Notes: generated by a model not told the origin, from the sequence alone. Shown: positions 1 through 12,600, counted from the stretch's first letter. The stretch: 64,000 nucleotides of DNA from Chaenocephalus aceratus (GCA_023974075.1 CM043800.1:6973453-7037452), one strand, 5' to 3'. Numbers and translations: made by a program.

Positions 1-14
1 TTAGGCAGGCCAAC

Positions 15-2032
15 TTGGTCGCCGGACGGCGCCCTATGTTGGCCACCCTCAAAGACCAGTATGTCGCCCGCCAGGCTGACCGGAAGCACCAGTGTGCGTT
101 CCAGGCGTCTGCAGCAGCAAATAACATTGCGTTGCTGACCAACTCAGTGGTGACGTTGGTCGAACGGTCCACCCCCGTAGCTCCAGAGGAGGCGGATGAG
201 ATAGCTAAGGCGGCCAGCACGGCACTCACGCTGTGCGCAGCTGTGGCAGTCTCCCAGGCAAGGATCACAGCCTGGATGACTCAGATCCAGCGCCACCTCT
301 GGTTGCAACAAGCAGCGGTTACAGAGCCAGCCAGGAAGGTTTTGATGGACGCTCCGATCAGCTCGGACGGGCTGTTCGGACCCCAGTTCCTGGCCATGGT
401 TGAGTCCATGAAGGCGGCATCGGAGCAAGCGGAGGTCATCCGCCAGCACGTCGGCTGGCTCCAGCCAGCGGTGAAGCAGCAACGGCTCCAGCGGCAGCAG
501 CAGCAGCCAACCCGGCCACAGCGGCAGACGGACAGACACTCGCAGCAGCAACAGCCAGGTACTCCCATTTGGCGTCTGCTCCACGAGAGCCGCCGAAAAA
601 ACAAAGCCGGCCTTGACGGTTTGGGGGGAGAGTGTGAGGGAAATAAAAGAAGATTATTACCCAACATGTTGTCTGAGTCATCAGTTACAAATGTATTTCA
701 CATATCCCCCACCCTGGGTGAACCAGCTGCCTATGACCTATCAGTTAATAGCCAGCAGGGTTCGTTACAAAAGCCTGCGCTATTTAATCTATTCGCACAT
801 CGGCCATGGCCCAGGGGACTGCTGTACGCCTTCCCACCAGTCCCGCTGATTCCTCGGTTCCTGGACCGAGTACAGGAGGAGCGGCTGTCAGTGATCCTAA
901 TTGCCCCGGAACGCACGGGAGCTTCCTGGTTTCCATGCCTACAGCTTACGCTGTCAGGCAGGCCATGGGAGATTCCGTGGCGGGGGGACACTCTCACAGG
1001 TGGAGGGAGCAATCTACAGTCACCCAGTGATAGGCCAGCCCTTATGGGCATGGCCACTGAGCGGGAACACTTAGAGAGGTGGGGTCTCTCTCAAGATGTT
1101 GTACGCACCATTCAGGGAGCCAGGGCCGTGTCTACCAGGGCGTCCTACACAGCCAAGTGGGCAGCGTTCCAGCGTTGGTGTGTAGAAAGAAGCCTGGACC
1201 CCATCACGTGCCCCCTGCCTCACGTGCTGTCATTTCTCCAGCTGTTGTTGGACAGGAATTTGGCATTCAGCACAATCAAGGTATATGCGGCTGCCATATC
1301 ATCTTGTCACGTGGGTTTCGGAGCAGGGACGTTGTTCAGTCACCCACTGACGAAACGGTTTCTGCAAGGGGTACGAAGACTCGGACCGGTGTCACGCGCA
1401 CTGGCGCCTCAGTGGGATTTGGCTTTGGTGTTACGAGCACTAAGCAAAGCCCCATTTGAACCTTTAGAGCAGGTTCCCCTCAACATGTTATCAGCCAAAG
1501 TAGTACTGCTTTTGGCTCTAACATCGGCGAAAAGGGTGAGTGATTTATCGGCTCTCTCTGTGGCCCCGTCATGCCTCCGGATCCAAGGGGATGGCAGTTC
1601 GGCTGTGTTACACCCTAACCCAGCCTTTATGCCAAAGGTCATCACAAGCTCTTTTAGGTCAGGAGTGATCACCTTGGACAGGTTTTTTCCGCCTCCTCAT
1701 AAATCGGAGGAAGAAGCCACATCTCATCTTCTCTGTCCGGTGCGTGCGCTGTCCTGCTATGTGGAGCGCACGGCGGCATGGCGCCGTTCTCAGCGCCTGT
1801 TTGTGCATTATAAAGAGCGCTCGATCGGGCAACCTCTGTCTGCACAACGGCTGTAACACTGGCTGTGTGAGGCTGTGTCGCAGGCATATGTCTCCTCGGG
1901 GGTGGAGCCCCCGGAGAATATCAAAGCGCACTCCACCAGAGGAATTTGGCGTTGCACGGAGGAATGTCAGTGGAAGATATTTGCACGGCTGCATCTTGGT
2001 CTTCCCCCTGCTCATTTATTCAATTTTAATTG
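15..2032 (+). pseudogene. DIRS1-like gag-tyrosine recombinase fusion (RT/RNase H core deleted), broken
   Basis: An uninterrupted 613-codon frame (15-1856) joins a Gln-rich gag-like segment (about residues 1-220) to sequence that in DIRS1 elements follows RNase H (WPRGLLYAFPP, about residue 262) and then to a tyrosine recombinase (from about residue 345; TIQGARAVSTRASY). The reverse transcriptase and RNase H core that should lie between them is missing, so this is an internal-deletion derivative. The recombinase has a Lys-Arg near SAKRVSDL and, past the stop, the HxxR box (AHSTRG, about 1927). It is dead as it stands: TAA at 1854-1856, small indels near 1935-1955 shift the frame, and the triplet after SFIQF at about 2030, where the nucleophilic Tyr is expected, reads TAA. 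The gag start may lie before the window. DIRS elements use the recombinase to insert circular cDNA without target duplication. Confidence 0.8.
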
Positions 2033-2035
2033 AGG

Positions 2036-2275
2036 GATGTCTCCCTTTCCTCTCTGACGCACCTTGTACTGGGTGTCCTGTCGGAGTGAGTGACGTCAGG
2101 GATCCAGCGGTGCGCCTCTCTCCTGCCTCTCGGCACACAGAGAGCGGCCCTTTTTCCCTCTTATGAGAGGGATATTCCCTTTTCTCTGACACACTTTGTA
2201 CGGAGTGCCTGGTCAGAGTGAGTGACGTCAGGGATCCAGCTGAGCGCTCTCCTACCTGTCTGACACGCAGAGATC
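2036..2275 (+). repeat. Tandem direct repeat in the DIRS 3' region
   Basis: Two diverged copies of a unit of about 125 bp, each containing GAGTGAGTGACGTCAGGGAT (about 2083 and 2216) and a CTCTGACxCAC/CTTTGTAC-like block. They sit directly downstream of the recombinase end, where DIRS elements carry non-coding terminal sequence. Confidence 0.7.
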
Positions 2276-2524
2276 TGCTGTTCCCCCTCGATGATCGCTG
2301 GGCAAGGTGGGACCTTCGTCTCTACTTTCTCACAGCGGCCGGTATGTATTGTTCCCAGCCTTCACCCCATCGGGAAGATAGGCATGTTTTGCTATATTCC
2401 AGGAACGGTGATGCGCCATTACGCATGGCACAACAGGCAGGGGGGTGTTATTGAGCAGGTGTGTCTGTGCTTTTAGTGCCGGGCGGACCCAGTGGGGCGC
2501 AGACTACATCATGCTTCGCCCTTA

Positions 2525-2863
2525 ACCCAATAGCGATAGCCTTAGAGGGCGAAGCCATATACGAAATAGTACTGAGGTTACCTACTGTAACCCAGCTTCT
2601 ATGAGTAATGGCGCAGCCCTCTAAGCGCTGGGCCCCACTGGCTCTACGAATAGCTGAAGAAAAGTTATATTGTATGGGAGCAGATTGCCGAGCCTCCTTC
2701 CTATTTATACCGGAAGGAAGCCCGAGGGTGGGGCCCACCTGGCGGGTGGGCGTGGACTACAAGTGTTTCAGTGCTGCGCGGGGGCGCAGAGGGATAACCC
2801 AATAGCGATAGCCTTAGAGGGCTGCGCCATTACTCATAGAAGCTGGGTTACAGGTAACCTCAG
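2525..2863. repeat. DIRS terminal/internal complementary repeats
   Basis: The segment at 2574-2626 (GTAACCCAGCTTCTATGAG core) is the reverse complement of 2811-2861. A direct copy of CCCAATAGCGATAGCCTTAG is found at about 2526 and 2800. Mixed inverted and direct short repeats at the 3' end are the signature of DIRS1-like elements, where an internal complementary region allows circularisation. The outer end carries the arms GGTTAC...GTAAC. Confidence 0.7.
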
Positions 2864-3143
2864 TTCCCTGTCGTTAGTTTCCCTGGTGTGTCTGATTACC
2901 CGATTGTGTTCACCTGTGGCCCCTGTGTTTTCTCCTCCCTCCTCACCTGTGTCTTGTTTGTGTGATTAGTCTTGTGTGTATTTAAGTTCTGGTTTTTCTG
3001 TCTGTCTTTGTCGGTTCGTCTTGTGTATTGACGTGGTCTGCGGTGAGTGTTCTGTGTTTGTTAATAGTTAGCCTTGTAATAAAGGAGCTATTTTTTGTCA
3101 CATTAATCTGCATTTGGGTCCTGCTTCCTGCACACACCGTAAC
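2864..3143 (+). repeat. 5' LTR-like direct repeat
   Basis: About 280 bp, matching 3804-4070 apart from a short deletion in the 3' copy (around CTCCTCCCTCCTCAC) and scattered substitutions. Holds TATTTAAG (about 2979) and AATAAAGG (about 3078), plausible promoter and poly(A) elements. Confidence 0.6.
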
Positions 3144-3163
3144 TTTACGAACCGACCAACGAT

Positions 3164-3892
3164 ATGGGCCCAGCAGATCCGTTTGAGCAGGAACTAGTGG
3201 ATTATACCGTTTCTTTGTCTGACGACGCTCATCGATGGATAGGAGCGGTTAGGGTTCAGCAGCGAGATGCTGCTCTGGCAGATGCAGTCCACCTTACGCT
3301 GAGGAATCAAGATGTGGTTAAATTCTTACCGGCCTGGCTTTTGGATTACCTCACGGTTTGTTTTCCCGATCCTGATAGACCCAGGTCTCCAGATTCCCTT
3401 TTTGAAACCACACGCATCGGTGTGGTCCGTCTGGCGTCAACCCTGGCTTCGGCCCTAGTGTTTGCTACAGTCCAGGAGCCATTCGCTGGTACTCGTCTGG
3501 CTTTTGGAGGTCCACGGAGCCTCCAAACGGCTCCTAAAGGAAGGAGTCGGAAGGCCAGGTTAGCAGCACGAGCCCAAAGGGCCATGGTTCCAGAACCAGT
3601 TCAGCCCCCAGCAGCCATGGTTACAGACCCAGTTCTGGCCCCAGCAGCCATGGTCCTTGCTCCAGAACCGGTCCCGGCAGCCATGTATTCGGCTCCAGAG
3701 CCGGCCCATACAGCCATGTCTCCGGCTCCAGAACCATACTTTACAACATCTGTCTGTGGTTTTCTGTCTGCGTTGTGTTTTGTCTTGTTTAGATCTGTCT
3801 GTGGTTCCCTGTCGTTAGTTTGCCTGGTGTGTCTGATTACCCGATTGTGTTCACCTGTGGCCCCTGTGTTTTCATGTGTCTTGTTTGTGTGA
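3164..3892 (+). CDS. Uncharacterised gag-like ORF inside the LTR element
   Basis: A 242-codon frame opening just after the left LTR-like repeat. The first 125 residues are a soluble, mixed region (MGPADPFEQELVDYTV); residues 135-190 are a low-complexity run of repeated Ala-Ala-Met and Ala-Pro-Glu-Pro units. The last 50 residues run into the right LTR and are probably not native. I recognise no conserved domain and no zinc knuckle. Its position suggests a residual gag or captured reading frame; function unknown. Confidence 0.4.
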   Translation: MGPADPFEQELVDYTVSLSDDAHRWIGAVRVQQRDAALADAVHLTLRNQDVVKFLPAWLLDYLTVCFPDPDRPRSPDSLFETTRIGVVRLASTLASALVFATVQEPFAGTRLAFGGPRSLQTAPKGRSRKARLAARAQRAMVPEPVQPPAAMVTDPVLAPAAMVLAPEPVPAAMYSAPEPAHTAMSPAPEPYFTTSVCGFLSALCFVLFRSVCGSLSLVCLVCLITRLCSPVAPVFSCVLFV

Positions 3893-4070
3893 TTAGTCTT
3901 GTGTGTATTTAAGTTCTGGTTTTTCTGTCTGCCTTTGTCGGTTCGTCTTGTGTATTGACGTGGTCTGCGGTGAGTGTTCTGTTCTTGTTAATAGTTAGCC
4001 TTGTAATAAAGGAGCTATTTTTTGTCACATTAATCTGCATTTGGGTCCTGCTTCCTGCACACACCGTAAC
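3804..4070 (+). repeat. 3' LTR-like direct repeat
   Basis: Second copy of 2864-3143; ends at ACACACCGTAAC, after which unrelated sequence begins. Confidence 0.6.
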
Positions 4071-4547
4071 AAAGGCTAAATATGGAGAGGTTGTTTATCA
4101 TACGGATCTATCGTTATCCTGATTTTAAGATATGTCCAGTGTTTCTGCTTTATTAAATTTCATGAGCACCGCTTATAAAATGTCCCACAATCATATCCAC
4201 TACTTTTGTGTCTCGAGTGTCGGTGTTCTCACACACAAGCATACTCACACTCGCACCAACAAAAACACACACACACACACACAAAGCGGATCAAAGCAGA
4301 AACATGTATTTTTCTAGGCAAAACACACACTGACTGGCTTCCCACAGACAATATTTTAACAGTAGGCCCTTAATACCCGACTGATGCACCTCACGTCTTG
4401 CAGGCAAAAACATTGCAGGAGAACGCCCCCTAAGGCTCTCCCTCACAGAGCTGAACTGACCAATCAGAATCTGGGTCCCGCCTGCTTCATTTGCATATGG
4501 CTGACTAGTGAACGTGTTGGCCATATGAACGGCAACTAGTTAACTAG
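4071..4547. other. No gene seen
   Basis: Unique-looking non-coding sequence with a short (CA)n run (about 4264-4282). No coding, RNA or transposon signal that I can support. Confidence 0.5.
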
Positions 4548-4846
4548 TGGATAAGGGCGACTGTGGCTGCGAGGGAGTGCGGTCGTCTTTCAACCAGAAG
4601 GTTGTGGGTTCGATCCCAGCCCATGCAGTCAACATGTCGATGTATCCTTGAGCAAGATACTTAACCCTGAGTTGCTCGCGATGGCATGGCCAACGGTGTG
4701 TGAATGTGTATATATGTTAGTGCATGACCTAACACACACTGCTCAGTATGAATGGGTGAACAACATGTATGTAAAGCGCTTTGAGGGGTCTTAAAGACTG
4801 GATAAAGCGCTATATAAGTACAGTCCATTACCATTTACCATACATA
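4548..4846 (+). mobile_element. tRNA-derived SINE
   Basis: A tRNA-like head has a clear RNA polymerase III B box, GGTTCGATCCC, at 4607-4617, preceded by an A-box-like GTGGCTGCGAGGG. The body continues through a conserved central block (CCTTGAGCAAGATACTTAAC) and a LINE-like tail (GTAAAGCGCTTTGAG ... AAGCGCTATATAAGTACAG). This is the common layout of fish SINEs mobilised by L2-type LINEs. The subfamily is not assigned. Confidence 0.85.
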
Positions 4847-6439
<1,593 letters not shown>

Positions 6440-6599
6440 AGGTGAGCTCAAGTTAGTGAGCGATCAGAGCGAGCGTCGATCAGAGCGACTCACCTGGCAG
6501 TGCTTTTACTCATCCGCCTCACGGAGCTGGAAAGTGAGGGGCAGGGCTACCTCTCTTCCACTGGCGAGGAAAGGAGGATTTGCACCGAGGGCATTGCAG

Positions 6600-6945
6600 A
6601 ATGGCCTGAACGTTCTCCCCATCTCGGGCTGGGGCCTGTTTCTGCCTGTTTTGCACTGCTGTAGCGGAGGCCAGCTTCCACCTGTACTGTGCTGCTGTGG
6701 TGCCGACTCCGGAGGAGGATTTTGCCGCAGAGATACGGAGCGGCTCCGCGTTTTTGTCGGGCTGTGGCCTGCTTTACACCCGTCCTGTTTCTGCTGTAGC
6801 GGAGGCCTGCTTCCACCTGTCATGTGCTGCAGTGCTGAGGAGGTTTTACACGGGGACATCGGAGAGACCGGAGCGCCTCCACGTTTTGGCTGGGGCCTGC
6901 TTTCGCCTGTCCTGTGCTGCTGAGGATTTGCCCCAAAAACATCAC
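6600..6945 (+). repeat. Tandem units in the LINE 5' region
   Basis: Three diverged copies of a unit of about 125-140 bp with TGTAGCGGAGGCC (about 6660, 6796) and GGGGCCTGxTTxxGCCTGT cores, GC-rich compared with the rest of the element. Tandem 5' monomers can act as promoters in LINEs; that role is inferred. Confidence 0.55.
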
Positions 6946-7293
6946 GGTTGCCGTGCTGGTCTGGGAATATGGCCCTCATCGTGATTCTGCTGTGCCTGCT
7001 GGCTGTTTTGGACAGTGAGAAGTTCTCTCATCATCCTGAGAAGTTTGGATTCAGGTCTGTTCTGCCGCCCACAGTGGGCATCCCCTACAAAGGAACGGGT
7101 GTGTTACGCGAACAATTTCCGGTTGCCTTGTCACAGACAATCAGTTCGGCAACATATGTTTGTCTTTTTTATTTGCCTGCTATGATGGTTCGGACTGCTT
7201 CTTGAGCTCAAATCACTTGCAGACTTTGCTGTTGATTTTAAATTAGATGACAATCTATGTGCATCGATTAAGAGGAAAATATGTCTGGTTTTC

Positions 7294-7885
7294 TTGTTAT
7301 TATTGCTATCAGGAAATGTACAACCTAACCCTGGTCCGCCCAGTAGTCAGATCGCTACTCCTGCTGATTTTATTTATAGGTCTGGGTTGGGATTCATCCA
7401 CTTAAATGTTCGCAGTCTTTTACCTAAACTAGATTTTGTCTGCATGTGGGCAAGCTCGACTGACGCTGATGTCATTGTTTTAATAATGTATATCGTACCG
7501 ACCAACTTAATAAAGGTGGTGGCGTTGCCATTTATGTGAAGAATACGTTTAGTGTAACCACATTGGTTTCCAAATCGATAGTAAACAACTATAATTTTTA
7601 GCCTTAAATATCAAAGTGGCAAAGGGTCAACAGGTCATGGTGGTGGGCTGTTACAGACCCCCCTCAGCTGTCAAGTACTCCTTGTCTTCATTGGCACAAC
7701 TTTTATCTCAACTTGACAAAATCTTTGCATCTCTTTAAACGTTACTCAGATTATAGACAGTCCTACTCGTCCTAGCATGAAGTCCCCAAATAAATCCTCC
7801 TTAATTTTAACTAATGTTCCCCATAAATACTCATCTGTGGGAGCATTTGCTAATGATTTGAGTGATCACTGTGTTGTTGTAGCAA
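7294..7885 (+). pseudogene. LINE N-terminus with 2A-like peptide, then endonuclease remnant
   Basis: A run of Leu is followed by SGNVQPNPGP (codons at about 7312-7341), close to the 2A ribosome-skipping core D(V/I)ExNPGP, then by the start of an AP-endonuclease (FIHLNVRSLLPK). Further fragments in other frames give GCYRPPSA (about 7648) and LSDHCVVV (about 7858), the expected C-terminal endonuclease box. At least three frame changes or stops separate these pieces. 2A peptides are known at the N-terminus of some CR1-type LINEs; here Asp is replaced by Asn and Glu by Gln. Confidence 0.7.
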
Positions 7886-8124
7886 CACACACACACACAA
7901 AACCAACCTTCCTCATCCAGCACCAGTCACTTTTCTGCCATCTCCGCTGAACACTTTAACATATTAACATTTAAACTGTATACCCCGGTTATCTAGGCCC
8001 TTTTGTTTTGTTGTTTGATGTATACTGTGTCACACTGTAGGACCTCGAGAAACGATATTTCGATATTTCTGGATGTACAACATGTCGAATTCTTGACAAT
8101 AAAGCTGACTTTGACTTTGAATTA
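7886..8124 (+). mobile_element. Inserted 3' tail of another LINE
   Basis: A block ending in TTGACAATAAAGCTGACTTT GACTTTGA, a common fish LINE 3' end with a short TGACTTT repeat, interrupts the endonuclease-RT linker of the host LINE. The host frame resumes at about 8125 (KPRIIIKRD). The 5' edge is approximate. Confidence 0.55.
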
Positions 8125-10630
8125 GGTCCAAAAGGGTAAACCTCGCATTATCATTAAGAGAGACACAAAACATTTTGTGGAGCAGGGTTTTGTGCATGAT
8201 CTGTTTGGTTTCGATTGGGGAACAATTTATCTGTGTGAAGATGTTGAAACTGCATGGTCTTATTTTTATCTTGGTTTTATGGAAATTATTGATAGACATG
8301 CACCCCTGCGTACATTTAGAGTGAAGGGACGAGCCAATCCTTGGTTTTCTGCTTACTTGTCTCCTATATGAGAGAAACAAGGCCTGACTAGGAAATCAGG
8401 CTTAGAGGTAGAATGGCTTCGTTTTAGGCAGCTAAGAACATCACAAATCAAAAGTGCTAACCCCCTGATCCCACCAGAAGCGTCTGCGCTGCGGCTGCGA
8501 CGCGCTGCGACCTCCTCCTGCGTCATAACCCACCAGGCGCGTTTCAAAACGTTGCGGAAGCAGAGCGTCGTGTGTGCAGCCTTGCAGTTGTTGTTGATTT
8601 TTGAATATTTCCTGGACATTTGTACTTCTACAAGTAGTAGGCTACCTAGTTAAATGGTTTATGTTTGTGTCTGTTTAAATCGTGTTTATTGTTGTTATTT
8701 CCTATTTTGTTGTGTTGTAGACTACAGACACAGTTAATAATAATTGTAATATTCCAGTTATAAACGACATTAATCAAAGATGTGTTGCTGTATTTTAGTG
8801 GTAAAAAAATATGCATTCATCATCATAATTATTCTATATATATATATATAATTTACAGTGCCTGTAAACCGGAGGAGACCGCTGGCATGTATTCTCCTAC
8901 TTGAAAGATGGTGGTGGGGGGGAGGAGAAGGAGCCGGTTTTGGGTGCACCCGGTGCACCCCCTCAACCAGCAAAGCAGACAACAAGGTGATTTTCATCAC
9001 TTCCTGCCTGCGCTGCGTCAAAAATAGGATTCATCCTATATTTTAGAAATTCCTTGCGGCGAGGAGCTTCTGGGACGCTTCGAGCCGCGAAGCAGTGGGT
9101 CTGGTGGAATAGCACCCATTGACTAGAGTGGCCTGTGATCGCGCAGACGCTCCTGGTGGGATTAGGGGGTAAGTCTAAGTATTATCTCTCAGTTACCACA
9201 AAGAACCTGAATAATCCTAGACAATTTTGGAAAGCCATAAAATCGTTACCCACCGGTGAAATCCGTAATGTGCTACCTCCTTGCCTTACCACAGCATCTG
9301 GAACTATATCGGACAGGGCCACTATGAAAACCCTTTCAGTTTTTCTCCTTTTTCGATTGAAGTCGTTCATGAAGCCTTAACCAAATTAGAGCCTAAAAAA
9401 ACGGCAGGTCCGGACAACTTAGAATCATTATTTTTAAAGATAGCAGCAGATTTGATTGCACCATCTCTTACTTCTCTTTTTAACCTCTCTCTCAGCACAA
9501 ACACAATTCCAAAAATATGGAAGTCAGCTTATGTCCTTGCTCTACTAAAAGGTGGGGAGGCTACTATATTAAATAATTATAGGCCCATCTCTAAATTGTC
9601 AGTTCTGGCCAAGATTCTTGAAAGCCTAGTGAGTGAGCAGGTAAAGGTGTTTTTTAAGTAACAATGACCTCTATGTAAACATCAGTCAGGTTTCAGAAAG
9701 CAACATAGCACCATCACTGCGACAATTAAAGTGGTGAATGATATTGCTAATATCTTATACAAAAAGCAGTCTGTTTATTGATCTTTCCAAAGCTTTCGAT
9801 ACCGTCAATCATCAAATCCTGAAACAGAGGCTGGCCAGTATTCGCATATCCAGCCATGCAGTGGGGTGGTTTGTGAACTACCTCTCTGAAAGGTCCCAAT
9901 GTGTTCATTTTTATGGGCTCACTTCTGAGTGGTTAAACATTACAAATGGTGTACCACAAGGTTCTGTTTTAGGTCCACTTTTATTCTCCATCTATATCAA
10001 CAGTTTAGGTCAAAATGTGGATGAAGCTACTTTACATTTTTATGCTGATGTACCATGATGTATTGTGCAGGTCCCTCCATTAAGGAGGCTGGTGTTAAAT
10101 TACAGGCTGTTTTTAATATTATTCAGACGCAGCTCTCTGAACTAAAGCTTCTTTTAAAATGTGGATAAAACTAAGGTAATGCTATTTCAAAAAGACACCG
10201 GAGACCACTTTGGACTTGAAGTGGTTACCTGTTATACATTCCTTGGTATCTGGCTTGATGATCGTCTCTCTTTTAAACCTCAGGTCAATAATCTGCTTAG
10301 AAAGCTAAGGGTGAAGCTAGGTTTCTTTTTCAGAAACAAGTCCTGTTTCTCACTTGAGGCCAGGAAAAGGCTAGTCTCGGTGACCTTTTTACCAGTGCTG
10401 ACTATGGTGATTTGATATATATGAATGCACCTGCCCATTACCTGATCAAGTTAGATGCCGCCTATCACAGTGCGCTGATATTTTTTACAAACTGTAAAGC
10501 ACTTACTCATCACTGTACCCTGTATGCCAGGGCAAGTCTCCCATCACTTACTGTTCGGAGACTCAGTCATTGGTACATGTTCATATACAAAGCCATTTTG
10601 AAAATGAGCATTTTGGTTCCCCTGCAATAA
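8125..10630 (+). pseudogene. LINE linker and reverse transcriptase remnant
   Basis: Fragments in order: linker (about 8125-8457), linker continued after the MITE (KSKYYLS, 9173), RT fingers (KKTAGPDN, about 9396; NNYRPISKLSVLAK, about 9574), motif A (FIDLSKAFDTVNH, about 9777), motif B (GVPQGSVLGPLLF, about 9948), motif C region (HFYADV, about 10035) where the catalytic YADD reads Tyr-Ala-Asp-Val, then thumb (FLGIWLDDRLSF, about 10230). The loss of the second Asp and several frameshifts mean it is inactive. Confidence 0.8.
8461..9169. mobile_element. 709 bp MITE with TAA target duplication (Harbinger-like)
   Basis: Ends are inverted repeats: CCCCCTGATCCCACCAGAAG on the left and the complement of CTCCTGGTGGGATTAGGGGG on the right. 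TAA is duplicated at 8458-8460 and 9170-9172. Removing the element and one TAA rejoins the LINE linker frame as Ala-Lys-Ser-Lys, which confirms the borders. No transposase inside. A 3 bp TWA duplication fits PIF/Harbinger, but the terminal sequence is not diagnostic. Confidence 0.85.
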
Positions 10631-10847
10631 TTTTAAAGCACAGCTTGATGAAATTATATATATATATGATACTCCTGGTACCTGTCTTTGTGAATATGTT
10701 TGCAAATTGTACCCCTGTCATTAAGTTGTATGTGTCCTTTTTGTATTCTGTTACATGTGTAACCAATGTGCGGCAGGTCTCCCTTGTAAAAGAGATCGTT
10801 GATCTCAATGGGATTTTTTACCTGGATAAATAAAGGCTACAAACAAT

Positions 10848-12540
10848 CAAGATGTTTTCCTTCTTGTGAGCCCATTTCACCAGATATGCACGCAAGCTGC
10901 AGTTTGCAACATGTGTAATATGCTTAATTTCACATACATTTTTCACGCTTTCAAAACAAACAAACCTGTTTGTTTGTAGGGTCAATATTTTGCCTTGTCA
11001 AACCTTTCAGTAACTATGAAACGAGAGAATCTAAATGCTGCGTAAATTACACCTATGATGGATTTAAAGACAAAAGTGGGAGAACATTTTTCACAAGGAA
11101 ACAATTAATCAAAAATAAAAAATTAGTGGGGATATATTATATTTATTAATTATTTTGTTCTTATTTTTTTGCATAGGCATGCTGTGGAAGAGAAAGGAAG
11201 AAACACAAAGTCGCAAGTGCTGTCTGAAACTGTGGTTCCAAGCCAAGAGGCAGGACGATCGAAAAAGGTTGCAAGGTAGTTCTTCGGCGTTGTTTAATCA
11301 TTTATCAATACATTACCAAACATAATGTGTCTAAAGGTCCACATTATAATTGTTAATATTTGTTTCTGGTTTTGCATATCCTGTCTATCAGATCTTGTGT
11401 GTGTGTGTGTGTGTGTGTGTGTTGGTGCCACTGGATTCTGAGGACAATTCGCATGGATACCCACCAGCATTATAAGGGCATTTAGACTTGTGAAGGCAAA
11501 ACTGGTGTCCTAAAAAGTCGCGCAGTGAAGAAACACTTATCAACATGTAAATAAAACCCTCCCGTTTTTTCTCGGTATGTAATAAACCCCCTATACCCGA
11601 TTTCTAGTGTATATTGTGTGTGCTCATTGTGTATAAAACGCTCGTACAGCCGATTCATGGTACTGCAGCTTCATACACATTTCCCTCTCGTTTTACACAA
11701 TAAGCGCTTTTCATTGGCTGGACACACCTACCTGCTCACTGATTCGACGGCTAAAGACTCAGGCAGGTTCTCATCAGGGATTGGCCAGCAGTCATCACGC
11801 AGGCAGGTTCTCATCAGGGATTGGTCTTTCAGCGTTCGGTCAATGTCTCACCAAGAAACAGTAGCAGGAGGACATGGCTGACGGCAATGCAGACTTTTAA
11901 CCAAAACGCGGGGCGCAACATTGGTAATTAAAGTTTATAAGTCTCAAAAATGCTACAACTACTGTCACAAACTGGATGAATGTGAAGTATTTTGTTAAAG
12001 GAGGATGAAAGCGTAATTAAGGAGCACTATTGGAGTGACTTTGATGGTTATTGGACTCAGGATGAATTCATTTGGATTCCCGCTGTATGAAGAAATTAAA
12101 GGACGGCGCAAGTGGAAATAATTCACAAAGGGATTAAACTGTTTAAAACACATGCTCAAAGTAAGCCGGATTTTGCCGATGTGTTTATGTGGATTCAAAA
12201 ATCGTAAATAATCTACAACATGTAGGAGACCGATCTGATCAGAGCAACTGTGACAAATAATCCAACTGAAACCGGCATGGACAATGACTATGTTTTAAAA
12301 ACACGCTTATCCAGAACAGCCTGGTTTGGACACTTTACGGGCAGAAGAAACATTTCTATTAAAGAAAGAATTATAAATGTCTGTTTTTGGTGCTACTAAC
12401 TTCAATTTTTATTCAAATTAATGAATCAATATTTTTTTATATTTTATTGTAATGTAGAGACCAGGCTTTTAGGGACAATCCTGTATTGCGTCACAATTAT
12501 ATGTAAAAAAAAGTTTAAATATGATATTTGGCATCAAATC
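10848..12540. other. No confirmed gene; short (GT)n and a direct repeat
   Basis: Contains (GT)n at about 11398-11421 and a direct repeat GGCAGGTTCTCATCAGGGAT at about 11762 and 11804. A 99 bp segment at 11177-11275 lies between an AG and a GT and is open, so it could be an exon, but I see no domain or conserved context. Confidence 0.4.
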
Positions 12541-12600
12541 ATCTGAGGCCTGACGCCCCCCCTGCGATCTTGGGCGCGCCCTCCAGGTTGGGAACCACTG
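12541..12600 (-). mobile_element. hAT terminal fragment
   Basis: Ends CAGGTTGGGAACCACTG, the complement of the CAGTGGTTCCCAACC end of Charlie-type hAT elements. No matching opposite end found upstream, so it is a truncated copy. Confidence 0.5.

Larger units (their letters stand above)
2864..4070 (+). mobile_element. Non-autonomous LTR-type element
   Basis: A direct repeat pair (2864-3143 and 3804-4070) brackets one ORF. Both copies hold an AATAAA signal and end in GCACACACCGTAAC, as an LTR end would. No protease, reverse transcriptase or integrase lies between them, so the element depends on another. I could not find a clear target duplication; the left copy abuts the DIRS repeat and may be truncated at its 5' edge. 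Confidence 0.6.
6440..10847 (+). mobile_element. Decayed non-LTR retrotransposon (CR1/L2-like), interrupted twice
   Basis: Reads in order as a GC-rich 5' region, a hydrophobic/2A-like N-terminus, an AP-type endonuclease (ends LSDHCVVV, about 7858), a linker, a reverse transcriptase and a 3' tail (AGGTCTCCCTTGTAAAAGAG ... AAATAAAGG). Stops and frameshifts break the frame many times. Two later insertions interrupt it: a LINE tail (about 7886-8124) and a MITE (8461-9169). The 5' limit is uncertain. Confidence 0.8.

Noticed and set aside
4548..4660. A functional tRNA gene
   Set aside because: The B box is good but the sequence does not fold as a full tRNA and continues into a SINE body and LINE-like tail.
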